Shown: positions 1 to 7,638 of the stretch, piece by piece
How positions within the stretch are numbered: the first letter of the stretch is position 1
How the letters are laid out: each line of letters begins with the position of its first letter
Virus record (IMG/VR): IMGVR_UViG_3300045912_000642
Coordinates: 1-22,639 of that record
Source: a virus
DNA length: 22,639 nt
Strand: one strand, 5' to 3'
The notes under the pieces: model-generated
Databases searched by the model: none
What the model was told of the DNA's origin: nothing
Seen by the model: the letters and a program-made list of their open reading frames with translations, nothing else
Program-made: the position numbers and the translations under genes

Positions 1-150
1 GCTGTCGAGAAAGGCGCGCACCGCTTCGGGATCGGCGCCGGTGGCGGCTTGGATCGCGGCGAAGGCGACCGGCCAGGCGTCGGCGGCGCTCCCACCCATC
101 GTGCCCCAGAAGCCCCAGTCGGTGTTCCGGGTGCCGAGGATCGTGCTCAT
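1..150 (-). CDS. Partial hypothetical phage protein (N-terminal 50 residues)
   Basis: This leftward gene starts with ATG at 150 and runs off the left edge of the window, so only its first 50 codons are visible. A good Shine-Dalgarno (GGAGGA) lies about 10 bases upstream on the minus strand. The protein begins MSTILGTRNTDWGFWGT and continues with an Ala-rich helical stretch. The N-terminus resembles small uncharacterised proteins I associate with alphaproteobacterial phages and plasmids, but I cannot name a function. It lies in the same direction as the next small gene and probably belongs to the same accessory transcript, which diverges from the late operon. Confidence 0.6.
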   Translation of the reverse strand, partial: MSTILGTRNTDWGFWGTMGGSAADAWPVAFAAIQAATGADPEAVRAFLDS

Positions 151-176
151 CGTCGTCGTCCTCCGCTACGCCCGCG

Positions 177-365
177 TCACGCTGCCTTCTCCTGCGCGGC
201 GGCGGCCTTGCCGGCGGCGTAGGCGGCGGCCAGCGCGCTGCGCAGCGCCCAGACCGAAACCGTGTGAAAGTCGAGATCGTCGGAGTAGCGCGTCTCCAGG
301 GTCTCGAGGTTGTGGACGTAATGGCGGGCGATTTCGAGGAGCAGGGCGTCAGGCGCGTCGGTCAT
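177..365 (-). CDS. Small hypothetical protein, DUF6900-like
   Basis: A 62-residue leftward ORF starting at ATG 365, preceded on its strand by AAGGAAG at suitable spacing. A longer reading from further upstream is possible, but it would run through the hairpin and repeats of the control region and lacks a comparable ribosome site. The pattern LLLEIARHYVHNLETLETR, then SDDLDFHTVSVW, then an Ala-rich helix matches my memory of DUF6900 proteins (LETR-x-SD-x-LDFH-x-V-x-VW core). That family has no assigned biochemical role as far as I know and is common in phage or mobile regions. The gene sits just downstream of a perfect hairpin and diverges from the terminase genes. Confidence 0.65.
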   Translation of the reverse strand: MTDAPDALLLEIARHYVHNLETLETRYSDDLDFHTVSVWALRSALAAAYAAGKAAAAQEKAA

Positions 366-385
366 GATGGTCTTCCTTCTCCGTA

Positions 386-458
386 GCAGGGGCCGATCCC
401 CTGCGCGTGAGGGACCATTCGCGCTGTGAGGCGCCGCGAGCCAAGCACCATTCGCGCT
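386..458. promoter_or_regulatory. Divergent control region with hairpin and 12-bp direct repeat
   Basis: Between the leftward small genes and the rightward terminase operon lie two visible structures. The first is a perfect inverted repeat, GCAGGGG-CCGAT-CCCCTGC (386-404), with a 7-bp stem and 5-nt loop and no T-run. The second is a 12-bp direct repeat, ACCATTCGCGCT, at 414-425 and 447-458, 33 bp apart and so about three helical turns. Paired sites at that spacing between divergent genes suit regulator binding. No convincing -35/-10 pair was identified, so the role is inferred. Confidence 0.35.
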
Positions 459-495
459 CATCGCATTGCTATCTTCGGGGGAGTTCGATCACATC

Positions 496-1065
496 ATGAT
501 CGCCGCGGCGCCGGGCCGGGTGGCCTCGCAGCGCGAGGTGGCGCGCCGTCTCGGCATCTCCCACACCGCGCTGCAGAAGGCCGAGCGCGCGGGGCGCATC
601 GCGCCGGAGGCCGACGGCGGCTGGGACGTCGAGAAGGTCCGCGCCCGTCTGGCAGAGAGCAGCGATCCGACGCGAAAGACCGCGATGCTGGCGGCGCAGC
701 GACCGGCGGCACCGCGCCCGGCGACGCCACCGCCCGTCGCTCCGCCGCCTGCCGCCGATGCGCTGCCGCGCGCGGGAAACACCTTCCACGACGCGCGCAC
801 CGCCAACGAGGTGCTCAAGGCGCAGGAGCGCCGGCTCAGGCTCGACGAGCGCCGCGGCAAGCTGGTGGACAAGGCCCGCGCGCTCATGCTGGTGCATCGG
901 CTGGCCAAGGAGGAGCGCGACGCCATCCTGGCCTGGCCCGCCCGCGTCGCCGCCGAGATCGCTGCCGAACTCGGCGTCGATGCGCATCGCTTGCAGACCA
1001 TGATGGATCAGAGGCTGCGGGAGCATCTGGCGGCGCGGCACGACGTCCGGGTGCAGGTTTCGTGA
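496..1065 (+). CDS. Terminase small subunit-like DNA-binding protein
   Basis: A 189-residue protein. The N-terminal region (about residues 8-45) contains a helix-turn-helix-like segment, VASQREVARRLGISHTAL, followed by KAERAGRI and a Trp-Asp-Val-x-Lys-Val-Arg segment, the layout of MerR/Nu1-like winged helices. A Pro/Ala linker follows (about 70-90), then a charged helical C-terminus. This architecture and its place directly before the GpA-type large terminase indicate the small terminase subunit, which recognises packaging sites and passes DNA to the motor. I chose ATG 496, which has a GGGGGAG tract upstream with a rather long spacer of about 12 nt; a TTG at 466 in the same frame is an alternative. 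The stop overlaps the next start in TGATG. Confidence 0.75.
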   Translation: MIAAAPGRVASQREVARRLGISHTALQKAERAGRIAPEADGGWDVEKVRARLAESSDPTRKTAMLAAQRPAAPRPATPPPVAPPPAADALPRAGNTFHDARTANEVLKAQERRLRLDERRGKLVDKARALMLVHRLAKEERDAILAWPARVAAEIAAELGVDAHRLQTMMDQRLREHLAARHDVRVQVS

Positions 1066-3032
1066 TGTCTGAAGCCGCGCTGCTTGGCGACCTTGGCCGC
1101 TTTGAAGGCGACGCCGAGCTTCTGCAGGCCTGGCGCGACGGCATGATGCCGGAGCCGCTGCTGCTGGTCTCGGAATGGGCCGACCGGCACCGGATGCTGG
1201 GCAGCCGCGACTCGGCTGAGCCCGGCCCCTACCGCACGGCGCGCACGCCCTACCTGCGCGAGGTCATGGACGCGCTCTCGCCGTCGCATCCGGCGCGGCG
1301 CGTGGTGTTCATGAAGGGTGCGCAGGTCGGCGCGACGACGGTCGGCAGCAACTGGATCGGCTACGTCATCCACCACGCGCCGGGGCCGATGCTGGCGGTG
1401 CAGCCCACAACGGAACTGGCCAAACGCTTTTCCGAGCAGCGCATCGAGCCGCTGGTTGAGGAGACGCCGGCGATCAGGGAGCGGGTCGCGCCGGCAAGGT
1501 CGCGCGACAGCGGCAACCGGCAGCTCAGCAAGGAGTTCCCCGGCGGGCAGCTGGTGATGACCGGCGCGAACAGCGCGGTCGGGCTGCGCTCCATGTCGGC
1601 GCGCTTCCTCTTCCTCGACGAGATCGACGCCTATCCGGGCGACGTCGAGGGCGAGGGCGATCCCATCGCGCTGGCCGAGGCGCGTGCTCGAACCTTCGGA
1701 TGGCGACGTAAGCTGTTCCTGGTCTCGACGCCCACCATCGCCGGGCTGTCGCGGATTGAGCGCGAGTATCTCGCCACCGATCAGCGGCGCTACTTCGTTC
1801 CATGCCCGCATTGCGGGGCGATGCAATGGCTGCGCTTCGAGCGGTTGGTGTGGGACAGGGACGCGCCCGAGACGGCGCGCTATCTCTGCGAGGCCTGCGA
1901 GCAGCCGATCGGCGAGCAGCACAAGGCGCGGATGCTGGCGGCTGGCGAGTGGCGCCCGACCGCCGAGGCCGAGGATCCGCAGGCGATCGGCTTCCACATC
2001 TCGGCGCTCTACTCGCCGCCGGGCTGGCTGTCCTGGGCAGAGATCGCGCGGCTTTGGCGCAAGGCGCAGGGCGACGATCGGGCGATCAAGACCTTCAAGA
2101 ACACCGTGCTTGGCGAGACCTGGCAGGAGGCGGGCGAGGCGCCGGACTGGCAGCGGCTCTACGACCGGCGGGAGCACTGGCCCGCCGGCACCGTGCCCAT
2201 GGGCGGGCTGCTGCTGACGGCGGGCGTCGATGTGCAGCGCGACCGGCTGGAGGCGAGCATTTGGGCCTGGGGGCAGGACCGGCAGTCCTGGCTGATCGAG
2301 CATCGCGTCCTTTCGGGGAATCCCTTTGAAGGGGCAGTGTGGGAGGAGCTCCGTCTGCTGCTGGCCGAGACCTGGCGGCACGAGAGCGGCCATCGCCTGC
2401 CGATCGCCATGGCGGCGATCGACAGCGGCGACGGCATGACCACGGCGGAGGTCTACGCCTTCGTGCGGCGTGCCGGGGCGGGGCGCGCCATCGCGGTCAA
2501 AGGGCAGGACACCCTGCGCGCCGCAATCGGGCAGCCGGCGGCGACGGAGGTCAGGCGGCAGGGGCGCAAGCTCGGCGGGCTCAAGGTCTGGCCGGTGGGG
2601 TCGTCCTTCCTGAAGGCGGAAACCTACGGCTGGCTCAAGCTCGACCGGCCCACCGAGGAGAGCGGCGACCCCTTCCCGCCGGGCTTCGTGCATCTGCCCG
2701 TGCATGTCGCTGCCGAGGAGTTCTGCCGCCAGCTTTGCGCCGAGCAGCTGGTGGCGCGCGCGGATCGGCGTGGCTTCCGGCGGCTGGAATGGGTCAAGAC
2801 GCGCGAGCGCAACGAGGCGCTGGACTGCCGCGTCTATGCCCGCGCCGCCGCCGCCGCGCTCGGCATGGACGGCTGGGGCGAAGGGCGCTGGGCGCGGATG
2901 GCGGATGCGCTCGGCATGCCCGTGGCGGAGACTGCGGTGCCCCCTGCGCAGGCCGGGATGCCGGAGACGCCCAAGCCGGTCGCGCTGCGGCCCCGCGCAT
3001 GGCTCGCCCCTCGCGGCGGCTGGCTGCGCTGA
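1065..3032 (+). CDS. terL: Phage terminase large subunit, GpA family
   Basis: A 655-residue packaging motor: the ATPase pumps DNA into the prohead and the C-terminal nuclease cuts genome ends. It has a Walker A-like loop, KGAQVGATT (residues 84-92), and Walker B, LFLDEID (182-188). The segment LVSTPTIAG looks like the coupling motif. A Cys cluster follows (CPHC, then CEAC about 33 residues later), typical of GpA proteins and probably zinc-binding. The nuclease part includes acidic positions in GVDVQRDR and AIDSGDG. The length is close to lambda gpA (641 residues). The ATG overlaps the upstream stop by one base. The open frame extends upstream to 426, but that part is a shadow of the small-subunit gene. 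Its GpA type implies a lambda-like packaging strategy. Confidence 0.95.
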   Translation: MSEAALLGDLGRFEGDAELLQAWRDGMMPEPLLLVSEWADRHRMLGSRDSAEPGPYRTARTPYLREVMDALSPSHPARRVVFMKGAQVGATTVGSNWIGYVIHHAPGPMLAVQPTTELAKRFSEQRIEPLVEETPAIRERVAPARSRDSGNRQLSKEFPGGQLVMTGANSAVGLRSMSARFLFLDEIDAYPGDVEGEGDPIALAEARARTFGWRRKLFLVSTPTIAGLSRIEREYLATDQRRYFVPCPHCGAMQWLRFERLVWDRDAPETARYLCEACEQPIGEQHKARMLAAGEWRPTAEAEDPQAIGFHISALYSPPGWLSWAEIARLWRKAQGDDRAIKTFKNTVLGETWQEAGEAPDWQRLYDRREHWPAGTVPMGGLLLTAGVDVQRDRLEASIWAWGQDRQSWLIEHRVLSGNPFEGAVWEELRLLLAETWRHESGHRLPIAMAAIDSGDGMTTAEVYAFVRRAGAGRAIAVKGQDTLRAAIGQPAATEVRRQGRKLGGLKVWPVGSSFLKAETYGWLKLDRPTEESGDPFPPGFVHLPVHVAAEEFCRQLCAEQLVARADRRGFRRLEWVKTRERNEALDCRVYARAAAAALGMDGWGEGRWARMADALGMPVAETAVPPAQAGMPETPKPVALRPRAWLAPRGGWLR

Positions 3033-3042
3033 GAGGAGAGAG

Positions 3043-3273
3043 ATGGACCCCGACGTTCTCGCCTGGGCCTTGGCGCAGCCCGCGTCGAGCCGCGCCGCGA
3101 CGCTCGCCGCAGCGTACACCGGCGGGACGACCCGCGTGAGCTTCGAGGGGCGCACCTTGGAATACCGCAGCCTCGACGAATTGGGCCGCGCGCTTTCCGC
3201 GCTGCATGGGGCGGAGAACAGCACCCGGCGGCGACCGGCTGTCACTCTGGCCCGCTTCCGACGCGAGGGGTGA
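3043..3273 (+). CDS. gpW-like phage head-tail joining protein
   Basis: A 76-residue protein starting at ATG 3043, ten bases after the terminase stop, with a strong GAGAGGAGAG ribosome site. The order is an Ala-rich helix, then YTGGTTRVSFEGRTLEYRS (a beta hairpin), then SLDELGRALSAL helix and a basic tail. This matches the small gpW fold (lambda gpW is 68 residues), which plugs the filled head and offers a platform for the tail connector. Its position between large terminase and portal is the same as in lambda (A-W-B). The stop lies in the left part of a perfect inverted repeat that ends at the stop of the convergent toxin gene. Confidence 0.85.
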   Translation: MDPDVLAWALAQPASSRAATLAAAYTGGTTRVSFEGRTLEYRSLDELGRALSALHGAENSTRRRPAVTLARFRREG

Positions 3274-3298
3274 GCGTGGCAGCTCCAACCCTCGCGTC
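3260..3298. terminator. Perfect 10-bp inverted repeat between convergent genes, possible bidirectional terminator
   Basis: GACGCGAGGG (3260-3269) and its exact reverse complement CCCTCGCGTC (3289-3298) flank a 19-nt loop. The left arm ends just before the joiner stop codon and the right arm overlaps the convergent toxin stop codon. The stem is very GC-rich but has no U-tract on either side. It is therefore not a textbook intrinsic terminator, though it could pause or separate the opposing transcripts. Confidence 0.4.
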
Positions 3299-3701
3299 AC
3301 AGTTCGGGTGAGATCAGCTGAACCGTCGGAAAGTAGGCCCGATAGCGGCGGATGTCGCGCGTCAAGAGCGGCAGTCGCGCGACGGCGGCATGCGCGCCCA
3401 CGAAGAAATCCGGCAGTACGCCGGAGCGCGTCCCGCCGGCCGTGCGATAGCGCTGGAACACCTTGGCGGCCAGGAACAGCGCCTCGCGGGGCATGGCGGC
3501 CATCTCGACCTGGGCGATGGCCAGCGCCTCGTCCACCTCCTCCTTGCGCAGGAACCCCACCGAGAGTTCCGCGTAGACGACGTCATTGATCAGCACCGGC
3601 CCGCGCACGGCTGCGGCTTCGAGCTGCCGTTGCGACCAGTCCGCCCAGACGGCATCCTCGGTGACCACGTCGAGCAGGACATTGGTGTCGACTAGCGTCA
3701 C
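3297..3701 (-). CDS. vapC: VapC-type PIN-domain ribonuclease toxin
   Basis: A 134-residue PIN-domain protein, normal length for VapC. The acidic metal-binding set is visible: Asp5 in LVDTN, Glu45 in YAELSVGF, Asp98 in LPDFFVGAHA and Asp116 in LLTRDIRRYR. PIN toxins of this kind are Mg-dependent endoribonucleases that cut tRNA or rRNA and stop growth unless bound by the partner antitoxin. The start is GTG at 3701, one base after the antitoxin stop, so the two genes are co-transcribed and probably translationally coupled. The pair is antisense to the phage late operon, between joiner and portal. All key residues are present, so the toxin looks intact. The RNA target cannot be read from sequence. 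Confidence 0.93.
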   Translation of the reverse strand: MTLVDTNVLLDVVTEDAVWADWSQRQLEAAAVRGPVLINDVVYAELSVGFLRKEEVDEALAIAQVEMAAMPREALFLAAKVFQRYRTAGGTRSGVLPDFFVGAHAAVARLPLLTRDIRRYRAYFPTVQLISPEL

Positions 3702-3702
3702 C

Positions 3703-3948
3703 TCATTCCTCGCCGCGCGTCAGCGCCATGATCTGCTCGGTGGTCATCCCCGCGCTGGCGCGGCCCCGCAGCTTGGCGAACCGGCTTCGCGGGCGGCTCG
3801 CCGGGCCACGACGGCCGACCTTGCTCACCACCACGCGCCCGTCCTCGGCCAGCTCGAACGCCACTTCGTTCCCGGGCTTGATGCCGAGCAGCTCGCGAAC
3901 CTCCTTGGGAATGGTGACCTGTCCCTTGCTCGTCACGGTGTTCGCCAT
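3703..3948 (-). CDS. vapB: AbrB/MazE-type antitoxin (VapB)
   Basis: An 81-residue protein with a typical swapped-hairpin AbrB domain at residues 1-45: VTSKGQVTIPKEVRELLGIKPGN, then VAFELAEDGRVVV. The basic, Pro/Arg-rich C-terminal part (about 45-81) is the expected toxin-binding tail. Such antitoxins neutralise the PIN nuclease and, alone or with the toxin, bind their own promoter. ATG 3948 has a CAGGAG site 7 bases upstream. A 5-bp inverted repeat lies about 32 bases upstream of the start and is a candidate operator. The gene precedes its toxin by one base. Confidence 0.92.
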   Translation of the reverse strand: MANTVTSKGQVTIPKEVRELLGIKPGNEVAFELAEDGRVVVSKVGRRGPASRPRSRFAKLRGRASAGMTTEQIMALTRGEE

Positions 3949-3979
3949 CGGAAGCTCCTGTCATACCGTTCGGCTGTCG

Positions 3980-3994
3980 GGTCTTACCTAGACC
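3980..3994. promoter_or_regulatory. Candidate operator of the first toxin-antitoxin pair
   Basis: GGTCT-TACCT-AGACC is a perfect 5-bp inverted repeat with a 5-nt centre, located in the 79-bp gap between the antitoxin start and the divergent portal start. AbrB-type antitoxins commonly autoregulate by binding palindromes here. Assignment is by position only. Confidence 0.3.
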
Positions 3995-4027
3995 ATGGCA
4001 TCCCGGCGCTCCAGTGGAGATCGACGG

Positions 4028-5497
4028 ATGATGGACCGTCTGCGGGCGGCATGGACGGCGCTGCGCGGCTACGCCGCCGCCCAGGACCACCGCGCCTCCG
4101 CCTGGGCGCCCTCAGGCGGCAGCGCGACCGCCGAAGTCGGCTTGGCCGCAGCGACGGTCGCCCGACGCGCGCGCGACGCCGTGCGCAACGATCCCTACGC
4201 CGCGCGCATCGTGGATCTGTGGACCGGCAACGCGGTCGGCGCCGGCATCACCACGCGCTGGCCGGACGATGCGCATGGTCGCGCCTGGCAGCGCTGGGCG
4301 GAGAGCGCCGCCTGCGACGCCGAGGCGCGGCTCGACCTCTACGGCTTGCAGGCGCTGGTAATGCGCGCAGTTGTCGAAAGCGGCGAGTGCTTCATCCGCT
4401 TCCTGCCGGCCGAGCCGACGCCCGCCAACCCCATAGGGCTGCGGCTGCAGGTGCTGGAAAGCGACCACCTCGACACCAGCCGCAACGGCATGGTCGAGGG
4501 CGCGCCGACTGTTCAGGGCATCGCGCTTGGCGACGCCGGGGAGCCGATCGGCTACTGGCTGCATCGCGTGCATCCGGGCATGGCGTGGATCACGCCAGGC
4601 GCGCCGTGGCTTGGCAGCGAGCGCGTGCCAGCAGGTGAGGTGCTGCACGTCTACCGCAAGCGCCGCCCTGGCCAGCTGCGCGACGTCTCCTGGCTGGCGC
4701 CCATCCTCTTGCGGCTGCGCGACCTCGGCGACTACGAGGCGGCGCTGCTGATGAAGGCCAAGATCGAGGCCTGCCTTGCGGCAGTGGTGACGGAGGAGGG
4801 CGACGAGGCGCTGACCGGTGCCGCCGCCGGGCTGCTGCGCGACGCCCAGGGTCGCGCGGTGGAAAGCTTCGAGCCGGGCATGATCCTCTACCGCCGGGGC
4901 GTGGGCAGCGTCGAGGTGGTGAACCCCTCGGGCGGCGGATCGCATGCGGCCTTCGCGCGGCGCGCGCTGGAAGCGGCGGCGGTCGGGACGGGGCTGACCT
5001 ACGACCAGGTGTCGGGAGACCTGACGCAGGCGAACTATTCGAGCCTCCGCGCCGGCAAGATCGAGTTTCGCCGCCTCTGCGAGCAGGTGCAGTACGGGAT
5101 GCTGATCCCGATGCTGGTGCGGCCCATCGCGGATCGGTTCCACAGGCAGGGCGCGCTGCTCGGGCTGTGGGGCGCGGAGATGCCGGAGGGTGTGAGCCAC
5201 GTTCCGCCCGCGCATGAGATGATCGACCCGCTCAAGGACACAACGGCGCTGATCGCCCAGGTGCGCGCCGGCTTCGTGCCGCAGGCCGAGGCGGTCGGCG
5301 CCTTCGGCTACGACTTCCGCGCCGCCGTTGAGATGATCCGCGAGGCCAACGCGCTGCTGGATGACGCAGGGCTTTCGCTCGACACCGACCCGCGGCGCGT
5401 CGCGAAGTCCGGCGCGGCGCAAGACGCGGCGCAGATGGCGGCGATCGAGATCGCGGCGACGGGCGCTGCCACCATCAGCCCGCCGGAGACCGGCTGA
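4028..5497 (+). CDS. Phage portal protein, lambda gpB family
   Basis: A 489-residue portal, near the length of lambda gpB (533). Portals form the dodecameric ring at one capsid vertex through which DNA enters and leaves and to which terminase and connectors bind. Family features include the N-terminal segment ARDAVRNDPYAARIVDLWTG, then GNAVGAGITTRW, the RLQVLESDHLDT segment, and GLTYDQVSGDLTQANYSSLR, which is highly typical of Phage_portal_2 proteins. I placed the start at ATG 4028 (MMDRLRAAW) because GGAG lies about 8 bases upstream. An in-frame ATG at 3995 has no ribosome site and lies next to the toxin-antitoxin operator. In lambda order this gene would directly follow the joiner; here a toxin-antitoxin cassette separates them. 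Confidence 0.95.
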   Translation: MMDRLRAAWTALRGYAAAQDHRASAWAPSGGSATAEVGLAAATVARRARDAVRNDPYAARIVDLWTGNAVGAGITTRWPDDAHGRAWQRWAESAACDAEARLDLYGLQALVMRAVVESGECFIRFLPAEPTPANPIGLRLQVLESDHLDTSRNGMVEGAPTVQGIALGDAGEPIGYWLHRVHPGMAWITPGAPWLGSERVPAGEVLHVYRKRRPGQLRDVSWLAPILLRLRDLGDYEAALLMKAKIEACLAAVVTEEGDEALTGAAAGLLRDAQGRAVESFEPGMILYRRGVGSVEVVNPSGGGSHAAFARRALEAAAVGTGLTYDQVSGDLTQANYSSLRAGKIEFRRLCEQVQYGMLIPMLVRPIADRFHRQGALLGLWGAEMPEGVSHVPPAHEMIDPLKDTTALIAQVRAGFVPQAEAVGAFGYDFRAAVEMIREANALLDDAGLSLDTDPRRVAKSGAAQDAAQMAAIEIAATGAATISPPETG

Positions 5498-5503
5498 ACG
5501 CCG

Positions 5504-5545
5504 TTATCCACAACCACGGCTGAGTTTTCCCCCGGGATATCCACA
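5504..5545 (+). other. Two DnaA-box-like motifs in the portal-capsid spacer
   Basis: The 47-bp spacer between portal stop and protease/capsid start contains TTATCCACA (5504-5512), an exact match to the strict DnaA box, and ATATCCACA (5537-5545), one mismatch away, in the same orientation 33 bp apart. The spacer is noticeably more AT-rich than its surroundings and has no clear ribosome site. Function is unproven; the match could be chance. Confidence 0.25.
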
Positions 5546-7638
5546 TGACCGAGAGCACCGAGCCGGGCGGCCGCAAGGCCGGGCCGCAGCCTGCCGCTTT
5601 GCCCGACGCGGCAGGCCTGCCCCTGATCGCCCAGCGCGCCATCGCCGCCCCCGCCACCGCCGATCCCGCCGCCAGAACCGTCGAGGTGGTGTGGAGCACC
5701 GGCGCGCGGGCCCGGAACTTTGTCCCGAGCCTCGGCCTGATCACCGAGGAGTTGGACATGTCGCCGAACGCGGTGCGCATGGAGGCGCTCCGGTCCGGCC
5801 GCGCCCCGGTGCTCGACACCCATCGGCGTGGCGGCGCCCGCGACGTGCTGGGGCGCGTCACGGCCGCCCGCCTCGAGCGCGGACGTGGGGTCGCCACGCT
5901 GCAGTTCTCCGCCGCCGCCGACGTCGAGCCGGTCTGGCAGCGCATCGCCGATGGCACGCTGCGTGCCGTGAGCGTCGGCTACCGCGTGCATCGCTACGAG
6001 CAGCGGCCCGACCCCGCCTCCGGCGAGACCATCCACCGCGCGGTGGACTGGGAGCCCTTCGAGATCTCCGTCGTGCCGATCCCGGTGGACCGCGACGCAT
6101 TCGTGCGTGGCGAGGCGCCGCAGGGCGCGCCCGCTTTCGCTGTCGAACCCGCCCTGCCTGACGAGGAACCCCCGATGCCCGAAACGACGCCGGCCCCGCA
6201 GGCCGAGCCGGCCGCCACGCCGGTGCCGACCACCCCGTCCCAGGAGACCGCCGTGACCACCATGCCCGAACCCACGCGCGCCGCCCCGGCGGCAGCCCCT
6301 CCGCCGGCATCGCCGCCCGACCCCGACGCCATCCGCGCCGAAGCCAGCCGCGCCGAGCGCGAGCGCATCGCCGGCATCGACGCCGCGGTGGACGCCGCCC
6401 GCGCCCTGCTGCCGGCCGACAGGATCGCGGCCGTCCGCGCCGAGGCGATCGCGCAGGGCTGGACCGGCGACGCCACCCGCCGCGCCCTCTTCGACCTGCT
6501 AGTGAGTCAGGGCCCGCGCCCCTCCATCCCGGCACGCCCCGAGGCCGGGGCCGGTCACGACGACCCCGCCGCCATGCGCGACGCCATGGCCGAGGCCATC
6601 GCCGTCCGCGCCATGCCCGGCTACCAGCCAAAGGGCAACGGTCGCCACGCCGAGTTCCTCGGCTGGCGCCCCTCCGACATGCTCCGAGAGCTCCTGCTGC
6701 TCGGCGGCGAGCGCCAGGTGCCCCGCGACCCGGTCCGCCTCGCCGAGCGCGCCCTGCACACGACCAGCGACTTCCCGCTGCTGCTGTCGGCCGCGGCCAA
6801 CAAGATGCTGCTCGCCGCCTACCAGCCGGCCGCGCCCTCGTACCGCCAGATCTTCCTCCGGCGCGACTTCCGCGACTTCAAGCCGCACCGGCATCTCCGC
6901 ATCGGCGACTTCCCGACCCTGCAGCCGCTCGCCGAGAACGGCGAGATCCAGGTCGGCACCATGTCGGAAAGCCAGGAGATCGTCCTGCTGCAGACCTTCG
7001 CCCGGCGCATCCGCGTGACCCGCCAGATGCTGGTCAACGACGACCTCGGCGCCTTCACCGACTTCGCCGCCGCCATCGGCCGGCGCGTCGCCGATTTCGA
7101 GAACGCTACCGCCTATGCGCTGCTCAACAGCGCGAACGGCGACGGCCCCACCCTCTCGACCGGCAACCTGCCGGTGTTCTCGACCAACACCGCCCGCGCC
7201 AACAAGGCGACGGCAGGCACCGCCCTCGACGAGACCAACATCGGCAAGGGCCGCGAAGCCATCATGAAGCAGCGTTCGCTCGACGGGCTGCCGATCGCCC
7301 TTGGCCGCAGCATGCGGATCCTGGTCGGCCCGGCGCTGGAACTCGCCGCCCTCAAGCTGACCGCGGCGATCACGCCCGCCAGTTCCGGCAACGTCAACCC
7401 CTATGTCGGGCTGCTGCAGCCGGTGGTCGAGCCGCTGATCCCGGCGAACCGCTGGTACCTGTTCGCCGAGCCGCCGACCACGCCGGTCTACGTCTACGGC
7501 TATCTGAACGGCGCCGAGGGGCCGCAGGTGACGACCGGCCCGGTGCCGGGCGCGGACGGCGTCGAGGTCAGCGTGATCTTCGATTTCGGCGTCGGTGCCA
7601 TCGACTGGCGCGGGGCGTGGTTCAACCCGGGCACCTGA
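5545..7638 (+). CDS. Prohead protease / major capsid protein fusion
   Basis: A 697-residue fused maturation protease, scaffold-like linker and major capsid protein. Residues about 45-190 are a U35/Mu-type prohead protease: catalytic His93 lies in APVLDTHRRGG, Ser143 in LRAVSVGYRVHR, and the domain closes with WEPFEISVVPIPVDRDA. Residues 195-305 are a Pro/Ala/Glu-rich linker, followed by a charged helical stretch (EASRAERERIAG and onward) typical of scaffold or delta regions. From about residue 430 comes the capsid fold (RDFRDFKPHRHLRIGDF, then RRIRVTRQMLVNDDLGAF). Fusions of protease and capsid are known in phages of this group. ATG 5545 has no strong Shine-Dalgarno, whereas an internal ATG at 6175 does, so a capsid-only product may also be made. 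The stop abuts the convergent toxin stop. Confidence 0.92.
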   Translation: MTESTEPGGRKAGPQPAALPDAAGLPLIAQRAIAAPATADPAARTVEVVWSTGARARNFVPSLGLITEELDMSPNAVRMEALRSGRAPVLDTHRRGGARDVLGRVTAARLERGRGVATLQFSAAADVEPVWQRIADGTLRAVSVGYRVHRYEQRPDPASGETIHRAVDWEPFEISVVPIPVDRDAFVRGEAPQGAPAFAVEPALPDEEPPMPETTPAPQAEPAATPVPTTPSQETAVTTMPEPTRAAPAAAPPPASPPDPDAIRAEASRAERERIAGIDAAVDAARALLPADRIAAVRAEAIAQGWTGDATRRALFDLLVSQGPRPSIPARPEAGAGHDDPAAMRDAMAEAIAVRAMPGYQPKGNGRHAEFLGWRPSDMLRELLLLGGERQVPRDPVRLAERALHTTSDFPLLLSAAANKMLLAAYQPAAPSYRQIFLRRDFRDFKPHRHLRIGDFPTLQPLAENGEIQVGTMSESQEIVLLQTFARRIRVTRQMLVNDDLGAFTDFAAAIGRRVADFENATAYALLNSANGDGPTLSTGNLPVFSTNTARANKATAGTALDETNIGKGREAIMKQRSLDGLPIALGRSMRILVGPALELAALKLTAAITPASSGNVNPYVGLLQPVVEPLIPANRWYLFAEPPTTPVYVYGYLNGAEGPQVTTGPVPGADGVEVSVIFDFGVGAIDWRGAWFNPGT
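6163..6177 (+). promoter_or_regulatory. Internal ribosome site and start inside the protease/capsid fusion
   Basis: GAGGAA (6163-6168) lies 6 bases before an in-frame ATG (6175-6177, residue 211), exactly at the end of the protease domain. Translation from here would give a 487-residue scaffold-plus-capsid protein without protease. The fusion's own start at 5545 lacks such a site. This is inferred from spacing and position. Confidence 0.4.

Noticed and set aside
426-1064. Upstream extension of the large terminase frame
   Set aside because: This part reads the small terminase gene in another frame. The ATG at 1065 with TGATG coupling begins the recognisable terminase N-terminus.
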